Assembly: GCA_964461835.1 (NCBI GenBank)
Contig: CAYWVO010000015.1
Location: 3,874 to 67,873, forward strand
Reading direction: 5' to 3'
DNA length: 64,000 nucleotides
Origin: CAYWVO01 sp964461835
Lineage (GTDB): Bacteria > Zixibacteria > MSB-5A5 > WJJR01 > JAJRUJ01
Part shown: positions 51,074-59,458 of the stretch, in pieces
How positions within the stretch are numbered: the stretch's first letter is position 1
Layout: each line of letters starts with the position of its first letter
Translations under genes and position numbers: made by a program
The notes under the pieces: model-generated
Told to the model about the DNA's origin: nothing
What the model saw: the letters and a program-made list of their open reading frames with translations, nothing else
Databases searched by the model: none

Positions 51074-52237
51074 ATGATCGTACGATTCGTGAGAATTATC
51101 ATTCTTTTGCTTTTAGCTTCCCACGGCGGTATTAGTTCGGGGAACGCACAAACTGCCGACCCAGCAGATCACCGGGAAGCCCAGCAAGCGTTGGAAAACA
51201 TCGAGAAACAACTTGAGGAAACGACAACCCAAATAGAAGACCTGCGTCAGCGGGAAAAAGACGCAATCTCCAAAGCCCGCGCACTCCGGGAAGAAATTGA
51301 AATCACCGACCAGGTCCGCACGAAGCTGGACCGACGGTACAATCAGATATCGCGGCAACTGTCCACTCACGAAAAACAGATTCGCAAACTGGAAGAATGG
51401 AACTTAGTCCAGCAGGAGATTCTCTCCCGGATCCTGGCGACCTCCTACAAAAAACGGACCTGGTCAGCAGACCAGGGGCATCCGCTCGGTATCCCCAGTG
51501 AAGATTTGCGCCGCTTGACCCTGGCCCGACACGCAACCGCTGCGCAGGGGGAGTTCTGTGAGGCGTTGGCGGATTCCCTGGCTGGAGAGACCGGCCGTTA
51601 TCATACGCTGCGCAACACACAGGAACAGGTGCGGGGCGCGGTGGCGGATAAGAATAAAGTGAAAGAACAGGCCGAACGCCAGTTGGCCCAGTCCGAACGG
51701 CAGGCGTTTGCCATCCGGCAACAGCGGGCACAGGAACTGGATGAGTTCGAGCGTATCCAGCGCGAAGCTCAGATGTTTGCCGAATTGATCGATCGACTCA
51801 CCGAACTGCCCGAAGTTCGGCGGGTGTTGGATTACGATTTCCCTGCCTGGAAAGGCAGAGTCCACTGGCCGCTGGAGGGTGAAGTGAAATCGACGGTGGG
51901 TCGCAAAATTGACCGGCAGCGATTGACTGAAACGTTCGAAACCGGAATGTTCATTGCGGGTGAGCCGGGGGCGGCGGTGGTCAATGCTGCTGATGGCGAA
52001 GTCGCGTTTGCCGGACGGCGACGCGGCTTGGGCAATGTCGTCATTGTCGGTCATGGCAGCGATTACTTTTCGGTCTTTGCCCACTTGGACCATGTGGCGG
52101 TGATCGTGGGGGCGGTCGTCTACGCCGGCGACGAGATCGGCACGGTCGGTAATTCGCATCCCCGGTTCGGTCCCGGAATCCTCTTTGAACTTCGCCACGG
52201 CCGTGAAGTCCTGGACCCACTGGAGTGGCTGAAGTGA
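51074..52237 (+). CDS. EnvC-like coiled-coil LytM protein, probably noncatalytic
   Basis: This 387-residue protein has a signal peptide (ending SGNAQT), a long coiled-coil part (about 28-240, heptad-rich in Glu, Gln, Arg and Leu), and a C-terminal LytM/M23 fold (about 265-385). The fold's framework is kept (AAVVNAADGEVAFAG, NVVIVGHGSDYFSVFAHLD, IGTVGNSH, LFELRHG). Zinc-ligand positions are not: the usual HxxxD is FETGMF, and the usual LHFE is ILFE. This resembles E. coli EnvC and NlpD, which lack the zinc site and activate amidases. Directly downstream of ftsEX, it fits the periplasmic arm of an FtsEX-driven amidase activator. Confidence 0.85.
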   Translation: MIVRFVRIIILLLLASHGGISSGNAQTADPADHREAQQALENIEKQLEETTTQIEDLRQREKDAISKARALREEIEITDQVRTKLDRRYNQISRQLSTHEKQIRKLEEWNLVQQEILSRILATSYKKRTWSADQGHPLGIPSEDLRRLTLARHATAAQGEFCEALADSLAGETGRYHTLRNTQEQVRGAVADKNKVKEQAERQLAQSERQAFAIRQQRAQELDEFERIQREAQMFAELIDRLTELPEVRRVLDYDFPAWKGRVHWPLEGEVKSTVGRKIDRQRLTETFETGMFIAGEPGAAVVNAADGEVAFAGRRRGLGNVVIVGHGSDYFSVFAHLDHVAVIVGAVVYAGDEIGTVGNSHPRFGPGILFELRHGREVLDPLEWLK

Positions 52238-53367
52238 GCACACTTTCGGTGTTCGAGGTGCAACCGGTCGCCATGCGCATTTTGCAGGCGGCGACTGAAC
52301 GAGACCGCATCAGTCACGCCTACTTGTTTCACGGACCGGAGGGAACCGGCAAGTGGCAAGCGGCACACACTCTGGCCCGCTGGCTATTGTGCCCGGAGGC
52401 CGCCTATAGTCCTTCCTGCGAGTGTGCCGTATGCCGTCGCATCGAACGATATCAGCATCCCGATGTCCATTGGATACTGCCCCTCGTTACCAGTGAAAAG
52501 GCTGCTGGGAGCGACGAAAAAGCCACCGAGGAACACCAGCAGCTCCTCGATTGCAAACGCGCCGATCCCTGGGCTGTGTTAAACTACCCACGACGGCCGT
52601 ATATCACCGCAAAGCGAATTCGCAATCTGCAATCTGAGTTGGCCCGCACCGCCGTGGAGGGGGGGCGGAAGATTGGCGTCATCATCAACGCCGAACATCT
52701 CCGTCAAGATGTACAGTCAATCCTGTTGAAGACGATAGAGGAACCCCCGCGCGATACACATCTCATTCTCACCACCAACGAAAGAAGCACTCTTTTGCCC
52801 ACAATCCTCTCCCGCTGCCAACGCGTGCGTTTTGCGCCGCTGTCACAGGCAGTGCTTACCGACCAGTTGGCAGCAACGGCTGCCGACACGGAAGAAATTC
52901 CCTTAGCAGTGACCTTGGCCGGGGGCAGCCTGACCCGTGCCGGCGGGAATTTGACCGAAGAGGGTATCCTGTGGCGTAATACCGCCTGGGCACTGCTGCG
53001 GATCGCGATCCTCGGCACCCCGGAGGATTTACTGGCAAATCTGGACGAAGTACTGCGCCGGCGACCCGACATGCCGGTCATGCTGAGATTTGTGGATGTC
53101 TGGAATTATGGGATTCATCGGGTCCTGGTACACCGTCAACGGACCGCTGAATCCACGGATTACGACCCATTGGACGACGCCCTGTTCGCAGGTTACCGGC
53201 GTTTGGGTGTCGTCCGTGCGGCGCTGAACGGCAATGTAACCCCCCGGGTTGCGCTGGCGGCCGCGATGCTTGAGGTGCAGTCGCGGCTGGCTCCTTTTCG
53301 TCGGCAGGTCGCCGACTGGTTCCCGGAAACCATAACCGCGACCCTGCCGGCACCGGTGGCAAAGTAA
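52234..53367 (+). CDS. holB: DNA polymerase III delta' subunit
   Basis: This 377-residue clamp-loader subunit of the AAA+ family has an N-terminal P-loop-like GPEGTGKWQ (the last Ser/Thr is replaced by Trp, as is common in delta', which does not hydrolyse ATP), and a zinc-binding Cys cluster (CPEAAYSPSCECAVC, four Cys). The family stretch AEHLRQDVQSILLKTIEEPP and the SRC motif in LPTILSRCQRVRF follow. A C-terminal helical collar domain completes it. GTG 52234 overlaps the previous stop as GTGA and has GGAG upstream. It is separated from tmk, its usual neighbour. Confidence 0.9.
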   Translation: MSTLSVFEVQPVAMRILQAATERDRISHAYLFHGPEGTGKWQAAHTLARWLLCPEAAYSPSCECAVCRRIERYQHPDVHWILPLVTSEKAAGSDEKATEEHQQLLDCKRADPWAVLNYPRRPYITAKRIRNLQSELARTAVEGGRKIGVIINAEHLRQDVQSILLKTIEEPPRDTHLILTTNERSTLLPTILSRCQRVRFAPLSQAVLTDQLAATAADTEEIPLAVTLAGGSLTRAGGNLTEEGILWRNTAWALLRIAILGTPEDLLANLDEVLRRRPDMPVMLRFVDVWNYGIHRVLVHRQRTAESTDYDPLDDALFAGYRRLGVVRAALNGNVTPRVALAAAMLEVQSRLAPFRRQVADWFPETITATLPAPVAK

Positions 53368-53439
53368 CTCTCCCGTATTCAACAGGATATCAGATGCTGT
53401 CAACATCCCACCCGGGTTGACAAGGAATCGCAAAATGAC

Positions 53440-53466
53440 TTGCCGAGACCGATAACGGTGTATAAC
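53440..53466 (+). promoter_or_regulatory. Possible promoter of the TPR-protein gene
   Basis: TTGCCG (53440-53445), a 15-base spacer and TATAAC (53461-53466) lie 70 bases before the ATG at 53536. The short spacer makes this tentative. Confidence 0.4.
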
Positions 53467-53535
53467 ATGGTGGAAATCTTTTGCCGATAGGAGGAATGTC
53501 GGCACTAAGTCGTTGGGCGATAAAGGGAGAGAAAA

Positions 53536-54906
53536 ATGAAACAGCGTTTGGTAGTTTTAGGGTTGTTGGTAGTACTCGCGGCAATCTGGTATACTCCAAC
53601 ACTGGCAGAAATCGATTGTGAACGACGGCTACAGGCGAGTGTATATACACAGTCAGCTAAAATTGCACTGAAAAACAAAGATTATAAACGGGCGGAAGAG
53701 AACTTGCGATGCTGCCTGATACATTATCCGAAGAACTACCAGGCACACTTCCTGATGGGCGCGATCTGGGGCGACAAAGGCCAGATTGACAGCATGGTGT
53801 ATGAGTTTAACCTGGCCCGTGAATACGCCGGCGACAAACTGAAGAAAATCAAAGAAGAGATGGAAGATATCGAGTTCTCCCTCTGGGAGAAAGCGTTCAA
53901 CTCCGGGGTCGAATACATCAATATTGCCGACTCCCTGGAAGCCCAGGCGGCGGAGACCGAAGATGCCGAGACCGGCAATGAATTGCGCACGAAAGCGAAC
54001 AAGGCCCTCGAACTGGCGTCCAGCGATTTTCGTGACTGCACTTTGATCAAACCAAAGGAATTCCGCGGTTGGTTTAACCTGGGACTGGCCTACGACCGCA
54101 TGCGTGACTATGAGACCGCGGCGGAAAAGTATCGCATTTCCGAAGAAAAATTTCATCGGAATACCTTGCAGGACAGTACCACGGACTTCTATGACACCAC
54201 CCTGTTCTACACGGCCGAGGGTGCAGAGACCGAACTGTTCAAGGAAATCAAGAAGAAATACAAAAAGCTCAAAGAGGACATCCGCAATCGGTATAAAGGT
54301 CTCTTGACGGCGCTGGGCGGCGTATATTTTGAACTAGGAGAATATGAAAAAACTATTGCCCTCTTCCGCCGGATGTTGGGCTTCTATGAAGAAGATCTCT
54401 CGGCGCTGGAGTATATCGGCAGCTCCTATTCCCAATTGGGCGATAATGAAGAAGCCCTGAAATGGACGGAACTTATTATCAAGAAAAACCCCGATGATAA
54501 GGACCGCCTCTACAACGTTGGCGCCCACTACTTCAACGCAGCGATCGAAAAAAAACGGGAGTTCGAAGCACGATTACGCGAACAAATGCAGGGATCCGAA
54601 GATCCCAATATTGTACAGGCGGTGGAGAGCGCGAAAGCCGATTATGTCACCAGCTTCGAAAATGGTTTGCGCTTTATCAACCGGGTTCTCGAACTGGATC
54701 CAGAGGATGAAGAGACGTGGCGAATCAAAGCCTTTTCACTGTTTTTGCTGGAACGCTGCGACGAAGCCAAGCCGGTCCTGAAACAGGCGATGGAGATGAT
54801 GCCGGAAGATAAAGCACTCTGTCAAATGCTGGCCGAATGTTATCGCAAGGAAGGTGATGTGGAAACAGTCCTCCGCCTGACCAAAGAATGTGAACTGGGG
54901 AAATAA
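53536..54906 (+). CDS. Exported TPR-repeat protein
   Basis: This 456-residue protein has a signal peptide (VVLGLLVVLAAIWYTPTLAE), then helical hairpins of TPR type throughout. Clear TPR cores include YKRAEENLRCCLIHYPKNYQAHFLMG, GWFNLGLAYDRMRDYETAAEKY and YFELGEYEKTIALFRRMLG. Further repeats lie at about 300-330 (EALKWTELIIKKNPDDKDRLYNVG) and 375-450. It is probably a periplasmic scaffold. A highly charged KK/EE segment near 235-250 separates two repeat blocks. GGGAGAG stands before the ATG. It ends with a terminator shared with the convergent regulator gene. Confidence 0.82.
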   Translation: MKQRLVVLGLLVVLAAIWYTPTLAEIDCERRLQASVYTQSAKIALKNKDYKRAEENLRCCLIHYPKNYQAHFLMGAIWGDKGQIDSMVYEFNLAREYAGDKLKKIKEEMEDIEFSLWEKAFNSGVEYINIADSLEAQAAETEDAETGNELRTKANKALELASSDFRDCTLIKPKEFRGWFNLGLAYDRMRDYETAAEKYRISEEKFHRNTLQDSTTDFYDTTLFYTAEGAETELFKEIKKKYKKLKEDIRNRYKGLLTALGGVYFELGEYEKTIALFRRMLGFYEEDLSALEYIGSSYSQLGDNEEALKWTELIIKKNPDDKDRLYNVGAHYFNAAIEKKREFEARLREQMQGSEDPNIVQAVESAKADYVTSFENGLRFINRVLELDPEDEETWRIKAFSLFLLERCDEAKPVLKQAMEMMPEDKALCQMLAECYRKEGDVETVLRLTKECELGK

Positions 54907-54931
54907 CTCACCGCTGATATGGCGACGATGG

Positions 54932-54961
54932 AACTCCCCGCTAGCTGCGGGGAGTTTTTTC
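54932..54961 (+). terminator. Terminator of the TPR gene, overlapping the end of the regulator gene
   Basis: A 10-bp stem AACTCCCCGC (54932-54941) with GCGGGGAGTT (54947-54956) around TAGCT is followed by T to 54961. The loop contains the stop codon of the convergent NtrC-type gene (54941-54943), so its last codons form one arm. Confidence 0.85.
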
Positions 54962-56380
54962 ATTGGCGCCCAATCCCCATTCGATGATGCGATTACGCAG
55001 GGTCTGGCGCGACATGCCAAGTAACTTTGCCGCCCGCACCTGATTCCCCTCACAGTACGCCAACGCTCGTTCAACCAACAGCTTTTCCAACGTGGGCATC
55101 AACTGAATGTTTTCATCCTGCTGATGTTCCTCGGCTAGTCTGGTAAATACCGGTTCGATCAATTGGGCGACGGACTCGCGATCGGCAGCGGCCGCGGCTG
55201 GTTCCTCGACCGGGACGGCATCGCCGAACGACACCGCCTCCGGCAGGAGCAAATCGCCCGTGGTAACCACGACGGCCCGCTTGATAACATTCTCCAACTC
55301 CCGGACATTCCCGGGCCAGGCGTATTCCTGCAATTTTTGAAAAACCTCTTCCGGCACCGTCTGGATGTTTTTGCCCAGTTCACGATTGAAGCGCGAGATA
55401 AAATACTCCGTGAGGGGCCGAATATCCTCCGGCCGCTCACGCAACGGCGCCAGGCGGATATTGAAAACACTCAGGCGGAAAAACAAATCTTCCCGGAACG
55501 CTCCGTCCTTGATTTGCTCGACCAGCTTGCGATTGGTGGCGGCAATAATCCGAACATCCGCGTGTAAGGTTTCCGTACCCCCGACCCGCTCAAAGGTCCC
55601 GTCCTGGAGCAACCGCAGAATTTTGGCCTGCAGCATCAGGCTCATATCAGCAATTTCATCCAGGAGCACAGTGCCGCCTTGCGCTTGTTCAAACTTGCCG
55701 ATCTTGCGATGATCCGCCGAAGTGAAGGCGCCGCGCTCATAGCCGAACAATTCACTTTCCAGCAACGTGTCCGGAATTGCCGCACAGTTAATTGCCAGAA
55801 ACGGATTATCCGCCCGGCGGGAGTGGTTATAGATGGCACGAGCGACTAATTCCTTACCGGTGCCCGATTCTCCTTCAATCAGCACCGCCACATCGGACGT
55901 GGCCACGCGACCAATTTGCTTGTACACTTCCTGCATCGGCTTGGACTGGCCGATGAGCATCTGGCCTTTCCACTCCTCCATCGCCGAGGGCTGCCAGCCG
56001 ACCGGTTCTGACATGAGGCGATGCGCGGCGAGCGCATTTTCGGTCAAGGTCTTGACCCGGCCAGGTTCGAACGGTTTCAGAATAAAATCGAAAGCCCCCT
56101 GCTTGACGGCATTGATCGCCGTGTCGGTGGTGCCGAACGCGGTCATAATCACCACCGGAATCTTGCGGGTTTTTCTCTGAATGTGTTCAAGCGTTTCCAG
56201 GCCGCTTATGCCGGGCATCTTGATATCGAGAAAAATGAGATCAGGCTCAGTGTGTTTGAGTTTTTCCAGAGCCTCTTCGCCGGATGCAGCCTCGATAATT
56301 TCGTATTTCTCCGTTCCCAGCAGCCGCCGAAAGGAGAACCGCAGGTTTTTATCATCATCGACGACCATGATACGCGCCAT
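54941..56380 (-). CDS. Sigma54-dependent response regulator (NtrC family)
   Basis: This 479-residue transcription activator has a receiver domain (1-120; VVDDDKN, phospho-acceptor Asp52 in LDIKMPG, Thr80, Lys102). Its AAA+ domain (about 140-370) has Walker A GESGTGKE (170-177), the sigma54-contacting loop GAFTSA (217-222, usually GAFTGA) and Walker B LLDEIA. A Fis-type HTH (about 435-475) holds EGNQVRAAKLLGMSRQTLRNRI. It should drive sigma54 promoters in response to the histidine kinase upstream, whose stop is 10 bases from this start. ATG 56380 was chosen over the longer frame because it begins exactly at the receiver domain. Confidence 0.93.
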   Translation of the reverse strand: MARIMVVDDDKNLRFSFRRLLGTEKYEIIEAASGEEALEKLKHTEPDLIFLDIKMPGISGLETLEHIQRKTRKIPVVIMTAFGTTDTAINAVKQGAFDFILKPFEPGRVKTLTENALAAHRLMSEPVGWQPSAMEEWKGQMLIGQSKPMQEVYKQIGRVATSDVAVLIEGESGTGKELVARAIYNHSRRADNPFLAINCAAIPDTLLESELFGYERGAFTSADHRKIGKFEQAQGGTVLLDEIADMSLMLQAKILRLLQDGTFERVGGTETLHADVRIIAATNRKLVEQIKDGAFREDLFFRLSVFNIRLAPLRERPEDIRPLTEYFISRFNRELGKNIQTVPEEVFQKLQEYAWPGNVRELENVIKRAVVVTTGDLLLPEAVSFGDAVPVEEPAAAAADRESVAQLIEPVFTRLAEEHQQDENIQLMPTLEKLLVERALAYCEGNQVRAAKLLGMSRQTLRNRIIEWGLGANEKTPRS

Positions 56381-56390
56381 AGAGCTATCC

Positions 56391-57668
56391 TCACGAAGAG
56401 ACCGGAAAAACCAGGGTGAACGCGGTCCCGCGACCGGGGACGGCCGAGGCGGTAACTTCACCATGATGAAAATCCATAATCATTCGGACAATTGAGAGTC
56501 CTAGTCCGGTGCCATGTGCCTTGGTGCTATAAAACGGCTCAAATATCTTTTCGGCCAGTTCCGGCCGCAGTTCCAAGCCCGTATTAAAGACCGTAACCGT
56601 TACGTGGCCATCATGGTCGTAATTGGTGGATAGTTCAATCCGCCCCCCGGCCGGAGTCTCGTCGATGGCGTTGAGCAGAATATTCAACAGCGCCTGCTCG
56701 ACCTGTCCCGGGTCGGCGGCAATCGGCGGCACATGCTCGTTGAGGTTCTCAATAAACTCCAGTTGCCGGGCGGAGGTTTGATGTCGAGCCATCTGATATG
56801 ACCGACGCACCAGATCGTTAATCGCCACTTGCGATAACTGTGGTTCCTGCGGCCGGGCAAATTCCATGAAGCGCAGGATTGTGTTTTTTATTTTGGCGAT
56901 CTCGTCTAACGCAATCTGCATATCCATTCGTTCTGGTGCCTCCGGCGGCATCTCCTCGGCCAGATTGTGAATCAGGACATTGATGGTCGTCAGTGGGTTA
57001 TTTATTTCATGCGCCACCGAAGCCGCCATGGAACCCACCGTCGCCAGTTTGTCCGCCGCCATCAATTGGTCAGACCGCCGTCCCTGGCGGGACCGCCCCT
57101 CGGTACGCCGGTTGACGAAAATCGTCACTAATGCGATCAACACCTCGGCAACAATACCAAAGCCAAGTAACACCAATAAGAGGGTCAGCCGGGCAGGCTG
57201 CAATCCGGCGGCAATATCCTCAACCTCCCACGTCAACAGCATCGCTGGTGAGGCCTCGGATCGGCCATTCGTGGAAGCCATCACACCAAGGATTGTATGA
57301 CAACGAATGCAACCCGGTGGCGAATGGGCAAAAAAGATCAGCAGGCTATCCCGAACGGCCGGGGGACGCAAATTCCAGATCGGATCATCCGTCAGAATGA
57401 CGGTGTCGGCCTGCGGGTCGATAAGATGAAGATGTATCTGGGGATTGGTAATCCGGGATTCCAGGGAGGCACGGGCCCGTGTGTCCGCGGAATCGTTATC
57501 TTCCAAATAATACGACAGGTGCCATACGGTTTGCTTCAGCTCGTCTTCGGCCACCTGCATTACCTCACGGAGCAGGCTCCGATCCACAAAGGCGTAGAGT
57601 CCGATCAACATCGCCGCTAACGGCAGGAAAAACACGGCAATCGCCATTGTCGCCGGATGAATTCGCAT
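56391..57668 (-). CDS. Sensor histidine kinase with periplasmic CxxCH haem-binding motif
   Basis: This 425-residue membrane kinase is partner to the NtrC-type regulator. Transmembrane helices lie at about 8-29 and 161-185, enclosing a periplasmic sensor of about 130 residues with CIRCH at 120-124, the c-type haem attachment motif. In the cytosol there is an H-box ASVAHEINNPLTTI (His220), then an N-box LLNILLNAIDETP, a G1-like VFNTGLELRPE and G2 GTGLGLSIV. The usual G1 Asp is Asn, which is tolerated in some kinases. The haem motif suggests sensing of redox state, oxygen or NO; this is inference. Confidence 0.88.
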   Translation of the reverse strand: MRIHPATMAIAVFFLPLAAMLIGLYAFVDRSLLREVMQVAEDELKQTVWHLSYYLEDNDSADTRARASLESRITNPQIHLHLIDPQADTVILTDDPIWNLRPPAVRDSLLIFFAHSPPGCIRCHTILGVMASTNGRSEASPAMLLTWEVEDIAAGLQPARLTLLLVLLGFGIVAEVLIALVTIFVNRRTEGRSRQGRRSDQLMAADKLATVGSMAASVAHEINNPLTTINVLIHNLAEEMPPEAPERMDMQIALDEIAKIKNTILRFMEFARPQEPQLSQVAINDLVRRSYQMARHQTSARQLEFIENLNEHVPPIAADPGQVEQALLNILLNAIDETPAGGRIELSTNYDHDGHVTVTVFNTGLELRPELAEKIFEPFYSTKAHGTGLGLSIVRMIMDFHHGEVTASAVPGRGTAFTLVFPVSS

Positions 57669-57755
57669 ATCTCAAGTTCCCTGACCGGCTTATCCTTCTC
57701 TCCTCCAACCAGCTCAGCGAATCTCAGAATCGCACGTCATACGGCTAAACGCAAA

Positions 57756-57786
57756 GAAAAAAACGAGGGCCGGAGCGCCCTCGTTC
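57756..57786 (-). terminator. Terminator between the small HTH gene and the kinase gene
   Basis: Read on the minus strand, a 9-bp stem AACGAGGGC/GCCCTCGTT (57786-57778 with 57771-57763) around six bases is followed by seven T. It ends the HTH-gene transcript, so the kinase probably has its own promoter. Confidence 0.8.
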
Positions 57787-57826
57787 TATGTTGGTTACCG
57801 CAAGAAGCCAGTTTCAATGAAGTATA

Positions 57827-57997
57827 TTACTGCACGGCGGTACTGGTCGCACGATCTGCACGATGCAGAATCGCATGCAGATCGCGATATGTCGTCCGTA
57901 AGGACACGCCACACTGCCGAGAAATTTCCTCCAGAGACATTGTTGGATTGTCCTGCAGCAGATGACGGACCAGATCAAGGCGTTCTTTCTTCTTCAT
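57827..57997 (-). CDS. Small HTH DNA-binding protein (56 residues)
   Basis: A 56-residue protein with a complete winged-type HTH core: MKKKERLDLVRHLLQD forms helix 1, MSLEEISRQCGVS the turn region and VSLRTTYRDLHAIL the recognition helix, as in HTH_11/DeoR-like proteins. The Shine-Dalgarno GGAGGT stands five to six bases before ATG 57997. A strong terminator follows at 57786. No sensor domain is attached, so it would bind DNA as a dimer or with a partner. Inverted-repeat boxes lie 200 to 400 bases upstream and could be its targets. No specific family member is recognised. Confidence 0.75.
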   Translation of the reverse strand: MKKKERLDLVRHLLQDNPTMSLEEISRQCGVSLRTTYRDLHAILHRADRATSTAVQ

Positions 57998-58465
57998 TGC
58001 TTACCTCCACATTCCTGCCAGATTTGGCCCCCCCGATACTGCCATGTATTTTCCGGCAAACTTCCCTTCTTCACTCTCATCAATCCGCACACCAATAATG
58101 ACAACAATATTTATGCCAATTCCCAATATTTGGCGAAGATTTTTATTTTGTTAAGAGACAGTTAGTTACACCATTCCAATTTTTTGTTGATATTGTCAAT
58201 TTTTAGAATTTTGTCTAAATATCACCAAATCTTCGAGAGTTCCTGTCCAAAATTAGACAAATGAACCGAAAAAATGACGTTTATTACGGCAAATCGTTGG
58301 CCTTTCTACTCAAGTATGGGGGGTATTCAGCCGATAGAACTTTCTCTCACAGCATCGGCGGATTGGTCTACGCCACTGTCCAAAATTAGTCACAGGAAGC
58401 GGGCGGCTGCTTGTGTTTGGTAAGTTATTTATGTACAATAAAATACAAGCAATCTCGTAAGTCCA
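57998..58465. promoter_or_regulatory. AT-rich regulatory region with repeated CTGTCCAAAATTAG boxes
   Basis: This 468-base gap between the HTH gene (which starts here and reads left) and the end of the TonB-C gene holds no gene. It is AT-rich between about 58080 and 58270. The 14-mer CTGTCCAAAATTAG occurs twice (58243-58256 and 58376-58389). The first copy extends to the imperfect palindrome TGTC-CAAAATTA-GACA. A nine-base inverted repeat TTTGTCTAA/TTAGACAAA spans 58210-58261. These look like operator sites for a dimeric regulator. Confidence 0.5.
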
Positions 58466-59455
58466 TTACTCCAGAACAAAGGTCACTCGGTAGGAAACCC
58501 AGGTGATAATCGGATTCCCATCTGCGTCCTTGGCCGGCATGTAGCGATATTTGCTGGCTGCTTCGACCGCTGCCCGATCAAAATCATCGCGTCCGGACGA
58601 TTTCAAGACACACGCTTTCACCACCCGACCGTCATTGCCGACCAGGGCCCGCACCCACACCGTCCCCTCGGCGCCTGCTTTCTTGGCTTCAACGGGATAC
58701 GCTGGAGGCAAATCCTCGATCAATGATGGCATCTTTGAGACAGCTTTAAACTTATCCGGATCAGGCGATTGCACGACATCACAGGAAATATCCTTCTCGA
58801 TTGCCTTCTTCTTGACTGGCGGAAGACCCCGGCGATAGGACGCATCGGCAGATTTTTCCCGCTGGCTGCTCATCTCCGGCGCGGATAGCGATCCAGATTC
58901 AGCAGCTACATCGACTTTCGGCAGCACAATCGCAAAAATCGCCTCGCTCATTTCCTCGTCTGCAAATCGTCCCAGCACAACCGAGCGCTCCGGCAAGACC
59001 GAGACATGGCTGGCCAGAAACTCCTTTTCGCCTCGATTGACCTTGACCATCATCTGCAATCTGCCATGAGAATTCCACGCGAAATCCTTGCAGGTGATAT
59101 TCCATAACATACCATCTTCCGGGTTTTGGGCATGAGCATGCCAGAGGCCGGCAGCATCCTGACGGGCGCGCACTGAGGAAACAGCCAAAACCTGGTACCG
59201 GGAAAACGCGTAGAGCGAACGCAGCTTATCCACGAACATTTCGGCATCGGTAATGGTCTCTTCCAGCACGGCCATTGACATGCGGGGAAATCCGGGAAAC
59301 GATAAAGCCGGCGCGCCGGCCGAGCCGGAGATAATATAGGTTTTGATCGTTACCAGGGCCTGCTCGGGGATCTCAGTCTGCTCAGCTTCCCCCCATGCAC
59401 TCGCGCTCCCCAGCAGTAGGATCACCATGATCGTTACATAGCGGACTGTTCGCAT
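58466..59455 (-). CDS. Exported protein with C-terminal TonB domain
   Basis: This 329-residue protein has a signal peptide (VTIMVILLLGSASAW). Its middle part (about 25-215) is of unknown fold. The C-terminal TonB-C domain (about 240-329) has PPAYPVEAKKAGAEGTVWV, the family's PxYPxxA..aGxeGxV pattern, then VGNDGRVVKACVLKSSG, FDRAAVEAASKYRYMPA and VTFVLE. Unlike classical TonB it lacks an inner-membrane anchor and Pro-rich spacer. It ends an operon after the ECF sigma factor and anti-sigma gene, so it may be a signal- or receptor-linked partner. Whether it energises the distant TonB-dependent receptor is not known. Confidence 0.83.
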   Translation of the reverse strand: MRTVRYVTIMVILLLGSASAWGEAEQTEIPEQALVTIKTYIISGSAGAPALSFPGFPRMSMAVLEETITDAEMFVDKLRSLYAFSRYQVLAVSSVRARQDAAGLWHAHAQNPEDGMLWNITCKDFAWNSHGRLQMMVKVNRGEKEFLASHVSVLPERSVVLGRFADEEMSEAIFAIVLPKVDVAAESGSLSAPEMSSQREKSADASYRRGLPPVKKKAIEKDISCDVVQSPDPDKFKAVSKMPSLIEDLPPAYPVEAKKAGAEGTVWVRALVGNDGRVVKACVLKSSGRDDFDRAAVEAASKYRYMPAKDADGNPIITWVSYRVTFVLE

Positions 59456-59458
59456 CGC

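Noticed and set aside
31812..58200. Shared 13-mer GTTGATATTGTCA near 31812 and near 58187
   Set aside because: A 13-base match between two sites in 64 kb is expected by chance, and only the first copy sits before a gene with a fitting -10.
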